In this document: in pieces, positions 28,769-38,500 of the stretch
Position numbering within the stretch: position 1 is the first letter of the stretch
Layout: each line of letters starts with the position of its first letter
Assembly: GCA_938743325.2 (NCBI GenBank)
Contig: OW568869.1
Coordinates: forward strand, 124,001 to 188,000
Reading direction: 5' to 3'
Length of the DNA: 64,000 nucleotides
DNA from: Pycnococcus provasolii
Taxonomy: Eukaryota; Chlorophyta; Pseudoscourfieldiophyceae; Pseudoscourfieldiales; Pycnococcaceae
Translations under genes and position numbers: made by a program
The notes under the pieces: generated by a model
The model's input: only the letters and a program-made list of their open reading frames with translations
What the model was told of the DNA's origin: nothing
Database searches by the model: none

Positions 28769-31700
28769 TTAGTCCTCATCCTCTTCATAGTCCTCCTCAT
28801 AGTCCTCCTCCTCCTGCTCCTCGTCGTCAAGAACCACCTCCGCAGCTTCGTTGTAGTACTCGTCCTCTTCTTCGCGCGCGCGCGCACGACGACGTCCCTC
28901 AATACTCCAGTCGAATTTCTCAAGCATGCTCTTTTCCTCATTCATCCAGCGAGCAACTCGCATTTTCTCCGACTCGCTCCCAACAAGGCCCTCGTCATCA
29001 CTCGAGAATTCGCCGGATCGCAATCGCTTCTTGAAGTCTTCGTAGTACTCAACATCCTCCTGCGTCATGCCCGCCGTCGACTTCGCGTCGTAAGCCATCA
29101 GGTGCTCGAGGTGCTCGTCCGTGAGGCGTTTGAATCGCTCAGCTGTAAATCCAGTCAGGTTGGTTGCGTATCCCGCACCGCGCTTTTCCATGAGCGAATC
29201 CATCGCCTCCTCCTTCGCCTGCTGACTCAGGCGATACATGCGAAGACCTCCTGTTCCCTCGAAATGAAGGGCAGCCTCCGGAAACCAGATATTCAGAGGC
29301 CAATTGTTTCCCAGCACGAGGCGATTGTAGCGTGGATCCAGAGTAGCCTCGTACACCTCCTCCAGAACTTCTTTTAGCTCGTCCTGAGGTGTCTTGCGCA
29401 CCTTGCCGTACGACAGAGGGCCCGTGCGCATTCCCGTCATCTCGTCTGGGACGTTCGAGCTACCCACAGTCACATGCACTGCACCTCCCGCTCCCACCTC
29501 CTTTGGACGGAATGGGCCAAACGATGCGCTAGTCTTCGTGACGGTGTCATCGCCGTAAATCGGGTGGTATCGCCGTGCCTGCAAGCTTAGATCGCGTGGC
29601 TTTGCCTTCGTGCGAATTATATTCAGTAGATCGAACATAGCACCCGGTCCAACTTTGACTGAAGGAGTTGACCCTCCGTCATCGTCCTCAACATTATCTG
29701 CAAAGCTGGGACCGTCGTCGTCGTCGTCGTCGCGACCTGTTCCTTCATCTACCAGCCCAAGCTGCTGCCTTGGCAGAGCATATTGCATCAGTTCGTCCGT
29801 AGGCACACGAGGTCGACGTGGCAACGTTTGCAAGCCACGTCGAAGCGAAATGCCTGTGCCCGGCACCCCCGATGCTACAGCCTCTGGAGTAAACAAAGAG
29901 CAAAGCATGGTATCGTCGCCACTGGTACTGCCCCCAATCGCGTCGAACATCATAGATATTAGATACGGAGGGAAATCGCATGGCTGGGTACCGGCAGAGT
30001 AGGGATCGTTGTCGAAGCCTACGCTTTCAGTATCCAACATCGCATATCCAATGTCTGCGGCACCCCACACATTCAAGCGCACGTTGACGTCCATAGCACT
30101 CGTGCATCCAAAAGCCTCGTCACTGATGCGGCCACTCGTAAGCATCGACCTGACCTGATCCTCGGGCAAGGATGCAAGCTGCTGCGCGAGTACCTGGCGA
30201 TGCCTCACCTCAGCCTCTACAACTCTTTTGAAGGCTGTGAAGCTTGTCGCCGCGCACGGGGCAACACCAGCAAGCGCCTCAAACGCTTCCGTGGCCAGGC
30301 CTGAAGTCATAACGCGCTCGAAGAGATTGACATCACCAACATACTGCCGTGCAACGCCTAAATCGCCTCGAGAGATGGCTTCGACCGCTTCGTTCGAAAG
30401 GTGTATCGCAAGGTACTCGCGTACCCGTCGGTCCAGTTCGTCGCGCATCATCGCGTGCGAGTACGCTGGCCAGCTGGCAAAGTTGCGCTCATACCGCCCC
30501 ACACCATCCATCGCGAAAAGCATGCCGCCACTTCCAGGTGGCACCCCAAATGACGTGCCAAGGTCGCCGTACAGATCATCAACCCTCATAGCGCGGCGAA
30601 CAGCCAACGCCGACGATGCTGCAACAAGCTCGGCATCGTCCATCGCGCTAATTCCATCGCATACGGCAATCACGTCAAGGCGAAGCTCATTCTGAAACAT
30701 CTCAATCGCTTCGAAGAGGTCCGTCTGTCGCTCGATGCTCTTAATAGTGCCGCCGTCCATATATGTGTCCAGCCACTCCCTGTACGCGAGTTCCACATTC
30801 GATAGCAGGCGCTGCTCAGCTTGCACTGTGCCAGCGCGGAAGCTGCGGCGCCATCGCCGTTCGCGCGATGCACGCTCTGGGCGGCTTGGGATGACGTCGT
30901 CTCGCAGCGACGAGGTGGCTTCTGATGATGGACCATCCTCTTTGGACGGCGGCTCGTAAGATGGCATCTCAGGAAGAGAGGTGTCGGCGCACTGTGCCAC
31001 AGATCGCAGGAGAGACTCGTGCTTCCCCGCGAGCGAGGCCTCTGTAGCACGCGCGGCAGCAAACGCGGGCGTGGGCGAGAAGATCGCGTCGTCCATCAGG
31101 AGCACGTTGCTACCATTAGCTTTGCTGGACGATGCTCCTAGTGCATTGGCAAAGAGTATCGCCGCCTCACGCGTCGCCCATCTGCTAGCCGCTCCGTGCT
31201 TCTGCTCGGTACCGTCCATGGCACGCTCAAGATTCTCAAAGAGGCCCGCATCGAAGCTGGACATTGCAACCTCGCGTCGCTCGTCATCCATCGCCAAAGT
31301 CGTCGATAGACTGTACCGCATCATGCGTGCGTACCTGCAGGCTCCGTCACTCGCGGCTACATCGGCGCCGCCACGCAGATAGGCTGCCACGATCCCGTTT
31401 GCCGCCTGCTCAGCCAATGACCTGCCGGCATCGAGCGCGTTCCCTTCGTGTGAAGCGACCGCGGCATTCGCCGCGTGTGTACCCAGCAGCGATGTTGACA
31501 GTCGGTCAAGCACGTCCATTTCATTCTGTAGGCCCATGCTCGGCGCAAGCTCGTGGAGGACATTCAGACTAGCGCGTACAGCGCATGCCACCACGTCTCT
31601 AGATACCGGTGCCAGCTCCGGAGGTTGACTTGCCGCCAATTCTTTTTCCATGGCATCCATTGCATCCGCGCGCTTGCGCCACGTCATGTTGGTCATCGGA

Positions 31701-33643
31701 TCAAACGCACTTCCCTTTTTGTCGCCCAAGTCTACATTCTCAAGTCCTCGCGATACCGCCTCCATTTTCTTGTCTTTCCATTGGATGCGCACGCCAGAAA
31801 GATCGTGCGGCGTGCGAGGACCAGTGTCTGCTAGCCAATTGCGTGCCGCGTCACGTGGTGGCACGTCCGGGGCATCCAGAAAATTCTGGGACGCACCAAT
31901 ACCACCGCTTGCGCCGTCATTGGCGAAAAAGTTTGTACCAGCCGACTGGAACATGCAAAGTCCCGCGTGATTAAAGGGGCCGTCGTGCCATGTCGCAGGC
32001 TCATCCACGCTGGTGTCCCCAGGACCAGGTGCGGGCGAAATACCGTCTGCGGCAAAGCCCAGCGCCGCGGGACCGCCCGCCTGCCAGAGGATGGCTGGCG
32101 TGGGCGCATTGGAAGGTGGAGGCGTTGGCAAATTGCGGGTAATTGAGGGGGTGGCATCCTGATCAATAAATGCTGTCACCGCCGCAGTCAACGGTGTTGT
32201 ACTGCTTTTGTACGGCGTGGGGATGAACGGGGCAGCGAATGACGCGAGCTTGGATGCGGCATCCTTCGCAGTTTCCGCAGCCTTCTTTGCGGCTGGGCTG
32301 GGACTTGTCACAGCCTCACGCGCGAGCATGCGTGCATGATCCGCAAGCTGTTCGCAGCGAGCTGCTGCGACGAGATGTGCCGGCGTCATCAGCGAAGACA
32401 TCGCCAATGGTTCGAGGGAGCTGCCATCGGCCGTCGCCGGAATTTCGCCAGGAGCACGCGTGAGCGTTCCTGGTGCATTAGCGCCAGCTCCCGGCGAGCC
32501 GAGAGCCCGGCTGACGCGCTGCAGCGTCTCCTCATCAAATTGCCGTGCATACGTCATCACGTGCACCATATGCCTTGCAGCATCGAGTATGTGCGCATCA
32601 GGCTGCAGGTGCATGCGTGCTGTCTTGCCACCACCATCGGGATTGTGCATCGCTAGTCCAGACTTGCCAGCCTCGAGCGGATCCTTGAACACGCTCTTGA
32701 GGAACCACTCAACAAATGCCGCCGTGCGGTGGAACGTCTTGCCGCTGTTTCCACTATTGCTTGGGAAGGCACGCTCGAAAGCGACAGCGGCGCCGCGTGC
32801 CTGTTCGTCCGCGTCATCGTCGGCGCGTGCGAGATTGGCGAAGTGCCTCGAAGCGTCGCCGATGGTGGTGTGCACGAGCCTTCGGTCGGCTACGCTGCTT
32901 TCCGACGCGCCGAGCGCAATGAGGTGGCACAAGGCGGCGAACACGGTCTGGCACGTCCTTGCGTCGTGCCTTGTTCGCTCCCAGATGCGCGTCGCGATGG
33001 TGTTTACAGTTGCTGGTTTCTCCTCGTTGACGAGTTGGACGAGAAGCTCGCACAGCACTTGCGTCGCTTCGTTATCTGCGTTCTCCACAGGTGCCCCTTG
33101 TCTCATGAACTGCTGCATGGCATCGTCAACTTTTTGCCTGTTTTTCGTCGTGCGTTGTGAGACGCGTGCGACGACCCCTCCCGTTCTGTTTTGGAGCGTC
33201 GCGTACACGTGCGTGAATCGCTTCAGATTATTCTCTTCTTCTACGAGCACGTCAGTCGTGTGGTCGTGTGGTTGAGACGCAACATCATCAACCGCAGGCA
33301 CAGAATCGTTGTTGTTTCTCTCCCGCTGCGCCAACTTCTGCTCTTCGCGAAGCGCAAGTCGCGTCGACTCCAGGTCCACGTACACTTGGCGTCGCCCCCC
33401 TTGCACCGCCCCTTGCTGACCACCATTATTAGCCAAAGATGACGAAGATGACGACGACGAAGATGACGACGACGAAGAGGGCGACGCGACAGCACGGGTG
33501 GTAACAGGACCACGAGGCGCACCTGAAAAGGAACGACCACGACCACGACCACGACCACCACGTGCACGTGACGTGTGAGTAACAGGCGCAGCCATGGCGT
33601 GCGCAGTCTTCATGTTCGTGCGGGCGCAGTCAAGCGCCGCCAT
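28769..33643 (-). CDS. Large orphan protein with RG-rich N-terminus and acidic C-terminus
   Basis: One uninterrupted 1,624-residue frame starting with the ATG at 33641-33643. I do not recognise a family. Visible features are an RG-rich RNA-binding-like stretch (RARGGRGRGRGRS, about 26-38), a poly-Ser tract (about 57-70), and a long helical Ala-rich middle with several conserved-looking Trp/Tyr/Pro islands. A central segment is rich in Asp/Pro, and the extremely acidic tail is Glu/Asp/Tyr-rich (about 1580-1624). No membrane span, signal peptide or catalytic signature is obvious. Codon use and GC resemble the neighbours, and the length without stops argues for a real gene. A TTACA signal at 28759-28763 follows the stop. 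A nuclear or RNP scaffold role is only a guess. Confidence 0.65.
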   Translation of the reverse strand: MAALDCARTNMKTAHAMAAPVTHTSRARGGRGRGRGRSFSGAPRGPVTTRAVASPSSSSSSSSSSSSSSLANNGGQQGAVQGGRRQVYVDLESTRLALREEQKLAQRERNNNDSVPAVDDVASQPHDHTTDVLVEEENNLKRFTHVYATLQNRTGGVVARVSQRTTKNRQKVDDAMQQFMRQGAPVENADNEATQVLCELLVQLVNEEKPATVNTIATRIWERTRHDARTCQTVFAALCHLIALGASESSVADRRLVHTTIGDASRHFANLARADDDADEQARGAAVAFERAFPSNSGNSGKTFHRTAAFVEWFLKSVFKDPLEAGKSGLAMHNPDGGGKTARMHLQPDAHILDAARHMVHVMTYARQFDEETLQRVSRALGSPGAGANAPGTLTRAPGEIPATADGSSLEPLAMSSLMTPAHLVAAARCEQLADHARMLAREAVTSPSPAAKKAAETAKDAASKLASFAAPFIPTPYKSSTTPLTAAVTAFIDQDATPSITRNLPTPPPSNAPTPAILWQAGGPAALGFAADGISPAPGPGDTSVDEPATWHDGPFNHAGLCMFQSAGTNFFANDGASGGIGASQNFLDAPDVPPRDAARNWLADTGPRTPHDLSGVRIQWKDKKMEAVSRGLENVDLGDKKGSAFDPMTNMTWRKRADAMDAMEKELAASQPPELAPVSRDVVACAVRASLNVLHELAPSMGLQNEMDVLDRLSTSLLGTHAANAAVASHEGNALDAGRSLAEQAANGIVAAYLRGGADVAASDGACRYARMMRYSLSTTLAMDDERREVAMSSFDAGLFENLERAMDGTEQKHGAASRWATREAAILFANALGASSSKANGSNVLLMDDAIFSPTPAFAAARATEASLAGKHESLLRSVAQCADTSLPEMPSYEPPSKEDGPSSEATSSLRDDVIPSRPERASRERRWRRSFRAGTVQAEQRLLSNVELAYREWLDTYMDGGTIKSIERQTDLFEAIEMFQNELRLDVIAVCDGISAMDDAELVAASSALAVRRAMRVDDLYGDLGTSFGVPPGSGGMLFAMDGVGRYERNFASWPAYSHAMMRDELDRRVREYLAIHLSNEAVEAISRGDLGVARQYVGDVNLFERVMTSGLATEAFEALAGVAPCAATSFTAFKRVVEAEVRHRQVLAQQLASLPEDQVRSMLTSGRISDEAFGCTSAMDVNVRLNVWGAADIGYAMLDTESVGFDNDPYSAGTQPCDFPPYLISMMFDAIGGSTSGDDTMLCSLFTPEAVASGVPGTGISLRRGLQTLPRRPRVPTDELMQYALPRQQLGLVDEGTGRDDDDDDGPSFADNVEDDDGGSTPSVKVGPGAMFDLLNIIRTKAKPRDLSLQARRYHPIYGDDTVTKTSASFGPFRPKEVGAGGAVHVTVGSSNVPDEMTGMRTGPLSYGKVRKTPQDELKEVLEEVYEATLDPRYNRLVLGNNWPLNIWFPEAALHFEGTGGLRMYRLSQQAKEEAMDSLMEKRGAGYATNLTGFTAERFKRLTDEHLEHLMAYDAKSTAGMTQEDVEYYEDFKKRLRSGEFSSDDEGLVGSESEKMRVARWMNEEKSMLEKFDWSIEGRRRARAREEEDEYYNEAAEVVLDDEEQEEEDYEEDYEEDED

Positions 33644-33783
33644 TTCTTCTTCTTACACTTTTTGGGGGAGGGGGTGTGGGAAAAGCGAAAAAGGCAAAAT
33701 GCACTGGGAGGGGAGGGGGAGTGGATAAGTCCGTCGATAAGCTGGACAACAAAGCAACTCACACCCCGAGAAGAAGTAGTCCA

Positions 33784-33817
33784 AACCCTAACCGGCTAAC
33801 GGCCTAACCCTAGCCCT
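33784..33817. promoter_or_regulatory. CCCTAA-type cluster upstream of the orphan gene
   Basis: AAACCCTAACC followed by CCTAACCCTAGCCCTAA lies about 140-175 bases upstream of the minus-strand ATG at 33643. It includes a perfect telo-box AAACCCTA. Confidence 0.5.
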
Positions 33818-34010
33818 AATACTGTAGTCCTTATGTACATGGTTGGTATCGTGGTGGTTGAGGTTTTTTCAGGATACGGTTATTTTCTCCCGACCTAACG
33901 TTTCTCCCCGACCATTGGCCCCGTCATGGGGATCGGAATTTTTTGGTCGGGAAGGGGTCCGGCCCAAAAGGGATAGATAGGTACCAGCATTCGTGATGTC
34001 ATAAATACAC

Positions 34011-34934
34011 GTGTTACAATCCCATCATCTTAACTATTCATAGTAGTGGTACAGTAGTGGTAGTGGTAAACCTTTAGGAAGAAGAGGGCACGAATGGCGT
34101 ATTAGCGTGGAGTCGTGGACGCGTAGTTGCGACCTGTTTGGACGTTGTTTGGACCTCTTTGTAATAGTGTGTTATCTCTTGTGTGAACGTGTTTGACCTA
34201 GGTGTGTCAAAGTGTGCTTAAAGATAGGATAGAGATGGCCATAAGCTGTACGCTTATTGTAACCGAACTTCCATACTTTTACACCTTACACGTTTTACCT
34301 TGCGCTCGACGACGCGCACACTAAGGTCACCCCGTTTGTCGTCACACGTTAACGTGGTTTGTCACGGGTGACCTTAAGTCAAACCTTCGCGGCCGCTACT
34401 ACTTGAACTCAAAAGAGAGCGCTCACCAATTAATCAACTCCTTGCTCACCGATTAATCAACTCCGTACGCAAAGATCATAGACATGGCCGCGAATCTCGA
34501 AGGAGTAGACAACACCGCCGGCTTAAGCATAAGTGACAAGCTCAAGCTTTCAAACAACATCTCTAGGAGTGTTAAGACCGCTTTGGGAGACAAATCCTAC
34601 GACGGATCTTCTCGCAACTACCGGCCGTGGTTTCGCACTTTTGCTTCCGGCCTTACATAACTTGCTCTCTGGACAACCAACTTTACTCCGAAATATCAAA
34701 TATCGTGTCAACAACAAGCCATTCCTAGGAGCGTTTCGACTGTCGACGTGTGCACACTATTACAGTCAACAACAAGGCGTTTCCTTCGAGCGAAAGTTTC
34801 CACCGATCGACTGCCGAGTGCCGACGGATCCTTACGATAGGACCACTTGTAATGAATGGGGACCTCTTGACACATTTCATCAGCCACCCATAAAAAAAAG
34901 AATCAACTATCAGCCACTTGACCCACTTCCCTAA
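34011..34934 (+). mobile_element. Doubtful remnant of an LTR retrotransposon 5' end
   Basis: A short frame (34484-34660) carries SYDGSSRNYRPWFRTFAS, loosely reminiscent of the start of a copia-type Gag. It is preceded by about 450 bases of noncoding sequence opening with TGTTA that might be LTR-like. No pol region, primer-binding site or second LTR was recognised in the window, so if real it is an old, broken fragment. It could equally be anonymous intergenic DNA. Confidence 0.2.
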
Positions 34935-35592
34935 GTTACCCGGGACAGCACGCTCATCTCCGCCGGTTCACGCGCTGAAAAGAAACCCGCGCTAAAAAGA
35001 CAAGACGGAACCTTGGCTCAACTGGCTCACCTCTTCTGCTCACCTCTCTTGGCTCTTGTGAGTGAGGGAATGTGAGGGAGGGCTTGGAGTGAGTGATGTG
35101 CACAAGTCTTGACTCTTGAGCGTGACGTTGCTCGATGAAGACGATGCCTGATGATCGATCGATGCTCCAGAACTGCTTTACATACATAGAGCAAGCATAA
35201 TAAACGGTCCTTCCTCCATCATCCATCACCTGATTGATTGATGGATGGATCAAAGCCGTGGTGAATCAATGTAATATTGGCGATGATCAACGAAGCTGTG
35301 TTCTTCGCGAGGCTCATTCGTCGCTCCCTTTCTTCGGGCCAACCAGAAACAAACAACACCGTGCGTGGGAACCCTTCGTCGTCAGGTCGTCTCGGGCCTC
35401 ATTAGATTCCTTCATTGGCCTCATTCCGGCCATTGCCAACCTCCCATCCATCCCAGGGTGGTTTCTCGGCTTTTATTTAGGGTGCCGCTGTGCTTTGACG
35501 CCTTCAAGGCCTTTACCTCAAGGCGAGCGCTCTTCAGCCTTGCCTTTTGTCGTCGTTGAAGTGTCTCGCCTTTTCTTTCACTTTCCTGAGAC

Positions 35593-38500
35593 ATGGCGTC
35601 GGCGGCGGCGGCAGCCGCCGCCAGGGCGGCACGAATGCGCGTCGCGGCCAAATACGAGGAGCAGGATACAATACTTGAGAGAAAACTCACGTTCCAGGAG
35701 ACGATGAAGGCGAAGTTCAAAAAGCTGACGGTGAAAATAATTGGAGGGAACAAAATGGTGAAGCTCGCCGAGGAAGTCAACCAGAGAAAAGGATTCGTGA
35801 GAACCGTGCTCCTCGGAAACTACAGCTGGTTCGTATTCACCAACTCCAACCCAGTGCGCGTACAGGCAAAACGACTCGTCAACTGGCTCTGGTTCGACCG
35901 CATCGTGCTGTTTCTCATCTTTGCAAACTGCATCTTCCTAGCCATGGACGACCCGACTTGCAAGGACGAGTGTGAGAAGACAAACAACATCAAGATTGCC
36001 AGCGAGTACGCCGAGTTTGTGTTCACAGCCCTCTTCACGGTCGAGCTCGTGTGCCAGAGCATAGCCAAAGGTCTCGTGTTTTGTCACGGTGCGTACCTCA
36101 GCTCGCCATGGAACTGGCTCGACTTTGTCATCGTCGTCACGTCGTACCAGTTCCTGCTGCCCGGTGGAGGAAGCTCCGTCTCAGGCCTGCGAGCGTTCCG
36201 CGCGCTGAGGCCGCTGCGCACCATCACCGGCGTGCCAGGCATGAGGCTGCTCGTTAACACTCTAGTGGAGTCAGTTCCACTGATGCTTGACGTGCTCGTG
36301 CTCATCATGTGGGTGTTCGGCGTGTTCGGCATCGTTGGCATGGAGATGTTCATGGGCAAGCTGCAGAAACGGTGCTTCGAGTCTGCCGAGCCTGGCGCGC
36401 CGATTCTCAAGGGGTGGGAGAACACCGTCTGCTCCGGCAGCAACCGCTGCCCCACGAACACGTCCGTGTGCCTCGACACGGGCAAGTCGCCGAACAACGA
36501 CTACACGTCGTTCGACAACTTCTGGAGAGCTTTCCTCGCCGTGTTTCAGACGCTGACGTTGCAGGGATGGAGCACGGACCTCATGTACCACGTGAACGAC
36601 GGGTCGGGACACGCAGTCTCGTCCGTCTACTTCGTCTTCCTCGTCATGTTCGGCGCATTCTTTGCGCTGAACCTGCTCACAGCGATCATCAGCGCCAAGT
36701 TCGCTCAGATCCATGCGGAGCAGGCGGAAGAGGCTAAGCAGGAGGAGCGCAGAGAGGAGGAGCGCAGCCGCCTGCGCGCGCTGCGTGACCCCAACTCTCC
36801 GTCGATGAAGCAAGAGGCGATGGCGAAGCGCTCGTATATGGAGAAGATTGGGCTCGGCGTGCTAGTCAAGGAGCGGCGAGATCCGCCGTGGCGTCCAACA
36901 TTTCGGAAGATCGTGGAGAGCGACAACTTCGGCAACTTCATCACCGCCTGTATCCTCGTCAATACCCTGCTGATGGCTATGGACCACCATCCCATGGAGA
37001 AGGCATTTGAGGACAGCATCGAGTACATCAACCTCGTGCTGAGCATCATATTCTTCGTCGAGTTTGTGCTGAAGCATCTCGGCATGAGCTTGACGGAGTA
37101 CTGGAGCAACGGTTTCAACGCAATGGACGGCGTGATCGTTGGCGCTTGGCTAGCTGAGCTTGCGCTTGGTGGCGGTGGGGCAAGTGGACTGCAGGCACTT
37201 CGCACCCTCCGCCTCCTGCGCGTTCTGCGATCGATGAAACTGCTTCGCCAGTTCAAAGAGCTTAGACGTCTTATGGTCCTGGTTATACGCGGCTTTATTG
37301 CTCTAAAAGACTTTTTCCTTCTCCTTGCGCTCTTCCTCTTCATCTTCAGCGTGCTGGGCATGCAAATATTCGGTGGTACAAGGCCATTTGCTGAGGCGAC
37401 AGGTATGCTAGCCAGAAAAAACTTCAACAACATCTGGATCAGCTGCTACACCGTGTTTGAGCTGCTGACGGGAGCCAACTGGTTCTCCGTCATGTGGCTA
37501 GGTATGGATGTGATGGGCGAAGCGGGAGCCATCTACTTTTTGCTGTGGATCATATGTGGCAATTTCGTCCTCCTGACACTTTTCCTCGCCATCTTGATCA
37601 CAAACTTTCAGTCTGCTAAAGACGAGGAGGAGGAGGAGGAAGAGGCTGCTGACGAGGAAGATGCGAGTGAAGAGAAGTTGGCAGAACCTGACATAGAGGA
37701 GGGGAAAGACAGCGGTGATTCGGCTGGCGGTGGCGCTGGATCGAAAGCCTTCTCGTTAACAAGCGTGGTAAACGCTGCACGTGAATCTGAGCGCTCAGAG
37801 TCACGTGAGCGAAGATCGTCCGGAGGATTTGCAGACCGCGTGCTCGAGGTGGAGCACCTCGCGCCTGATCGTTTCCTGGCGGAGTCCAAGGCGATTTCCA
37901 GGTGGCTTGTCTCGATTGGATGGTCGTACGGGATCACAGACGAGGCCTACGCAGAAGTGATGGCACACAAGGATGGCGAAGCCATAGAGCAAGACAATGA
38001 CTTGGACACCACTCTGACGCATGCGGGGAAGGAGGGATACGAGGAAGACTTTGACACGAAGGAGTCGTCTGCATCCATATTGTTTGCCACCGCGCCCGCG
38101 TCAGAGACGGAGGAAAACATCACGCTTGGGGAGGCTAGCGACGGCCGCGTGTCCCCAACGACGATGGCCGCCGCTTCGTTTTTGTTGATGGAGGATGACG
38201 AGCGAGATGGAAATTATGACAGTCTACCGCCCGATTATTTCGAGCAGCCGAGGGTGTCGTACATAAGGCGCGAGTCATCGCCACCTGGCGAGGGCATTAC
38301 GCCTCGTGAGCGTGATCTTGAGGAGCTGGTTCTGGCGTCGGAAGATGTCACAACAACAACGGCAAAACCGAAGCCCAAAACGGTCGACATTGCGGTGCAG
38401 CACACGGGCGTGAATCTGACCGCGTCACAGCGAGCGTCGTCGAGGATTCCTCCTCGAGCGGGAACGCGCGCACCTTCGGTACCACTGTACGACACCGATC

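Larger units (their letters stand above)
33644..35592. other. Long divergent spacer, no convincing host gene
   Basis: About 1.95 kb between the orphan gene (minus) and the voltage-gated channel (plus). It holds a CCCTAA cluster (33784-33817), a hairpin-forming stretch (33889-33951), a tandem ATTAATCAACTCC repeat (about 34427-34464) and a doubtful retroelement remnant. The last 300 bases are probably the channel's 5' UTR. Confidence 0.5.

Noticed and set aside
34533-34934. 133-residue frame in the spacer before the voltage-gated channel
   Set aside because: No recognisable domain; overlaps the doubtful retroelement remnant and is not supported as a host gene.
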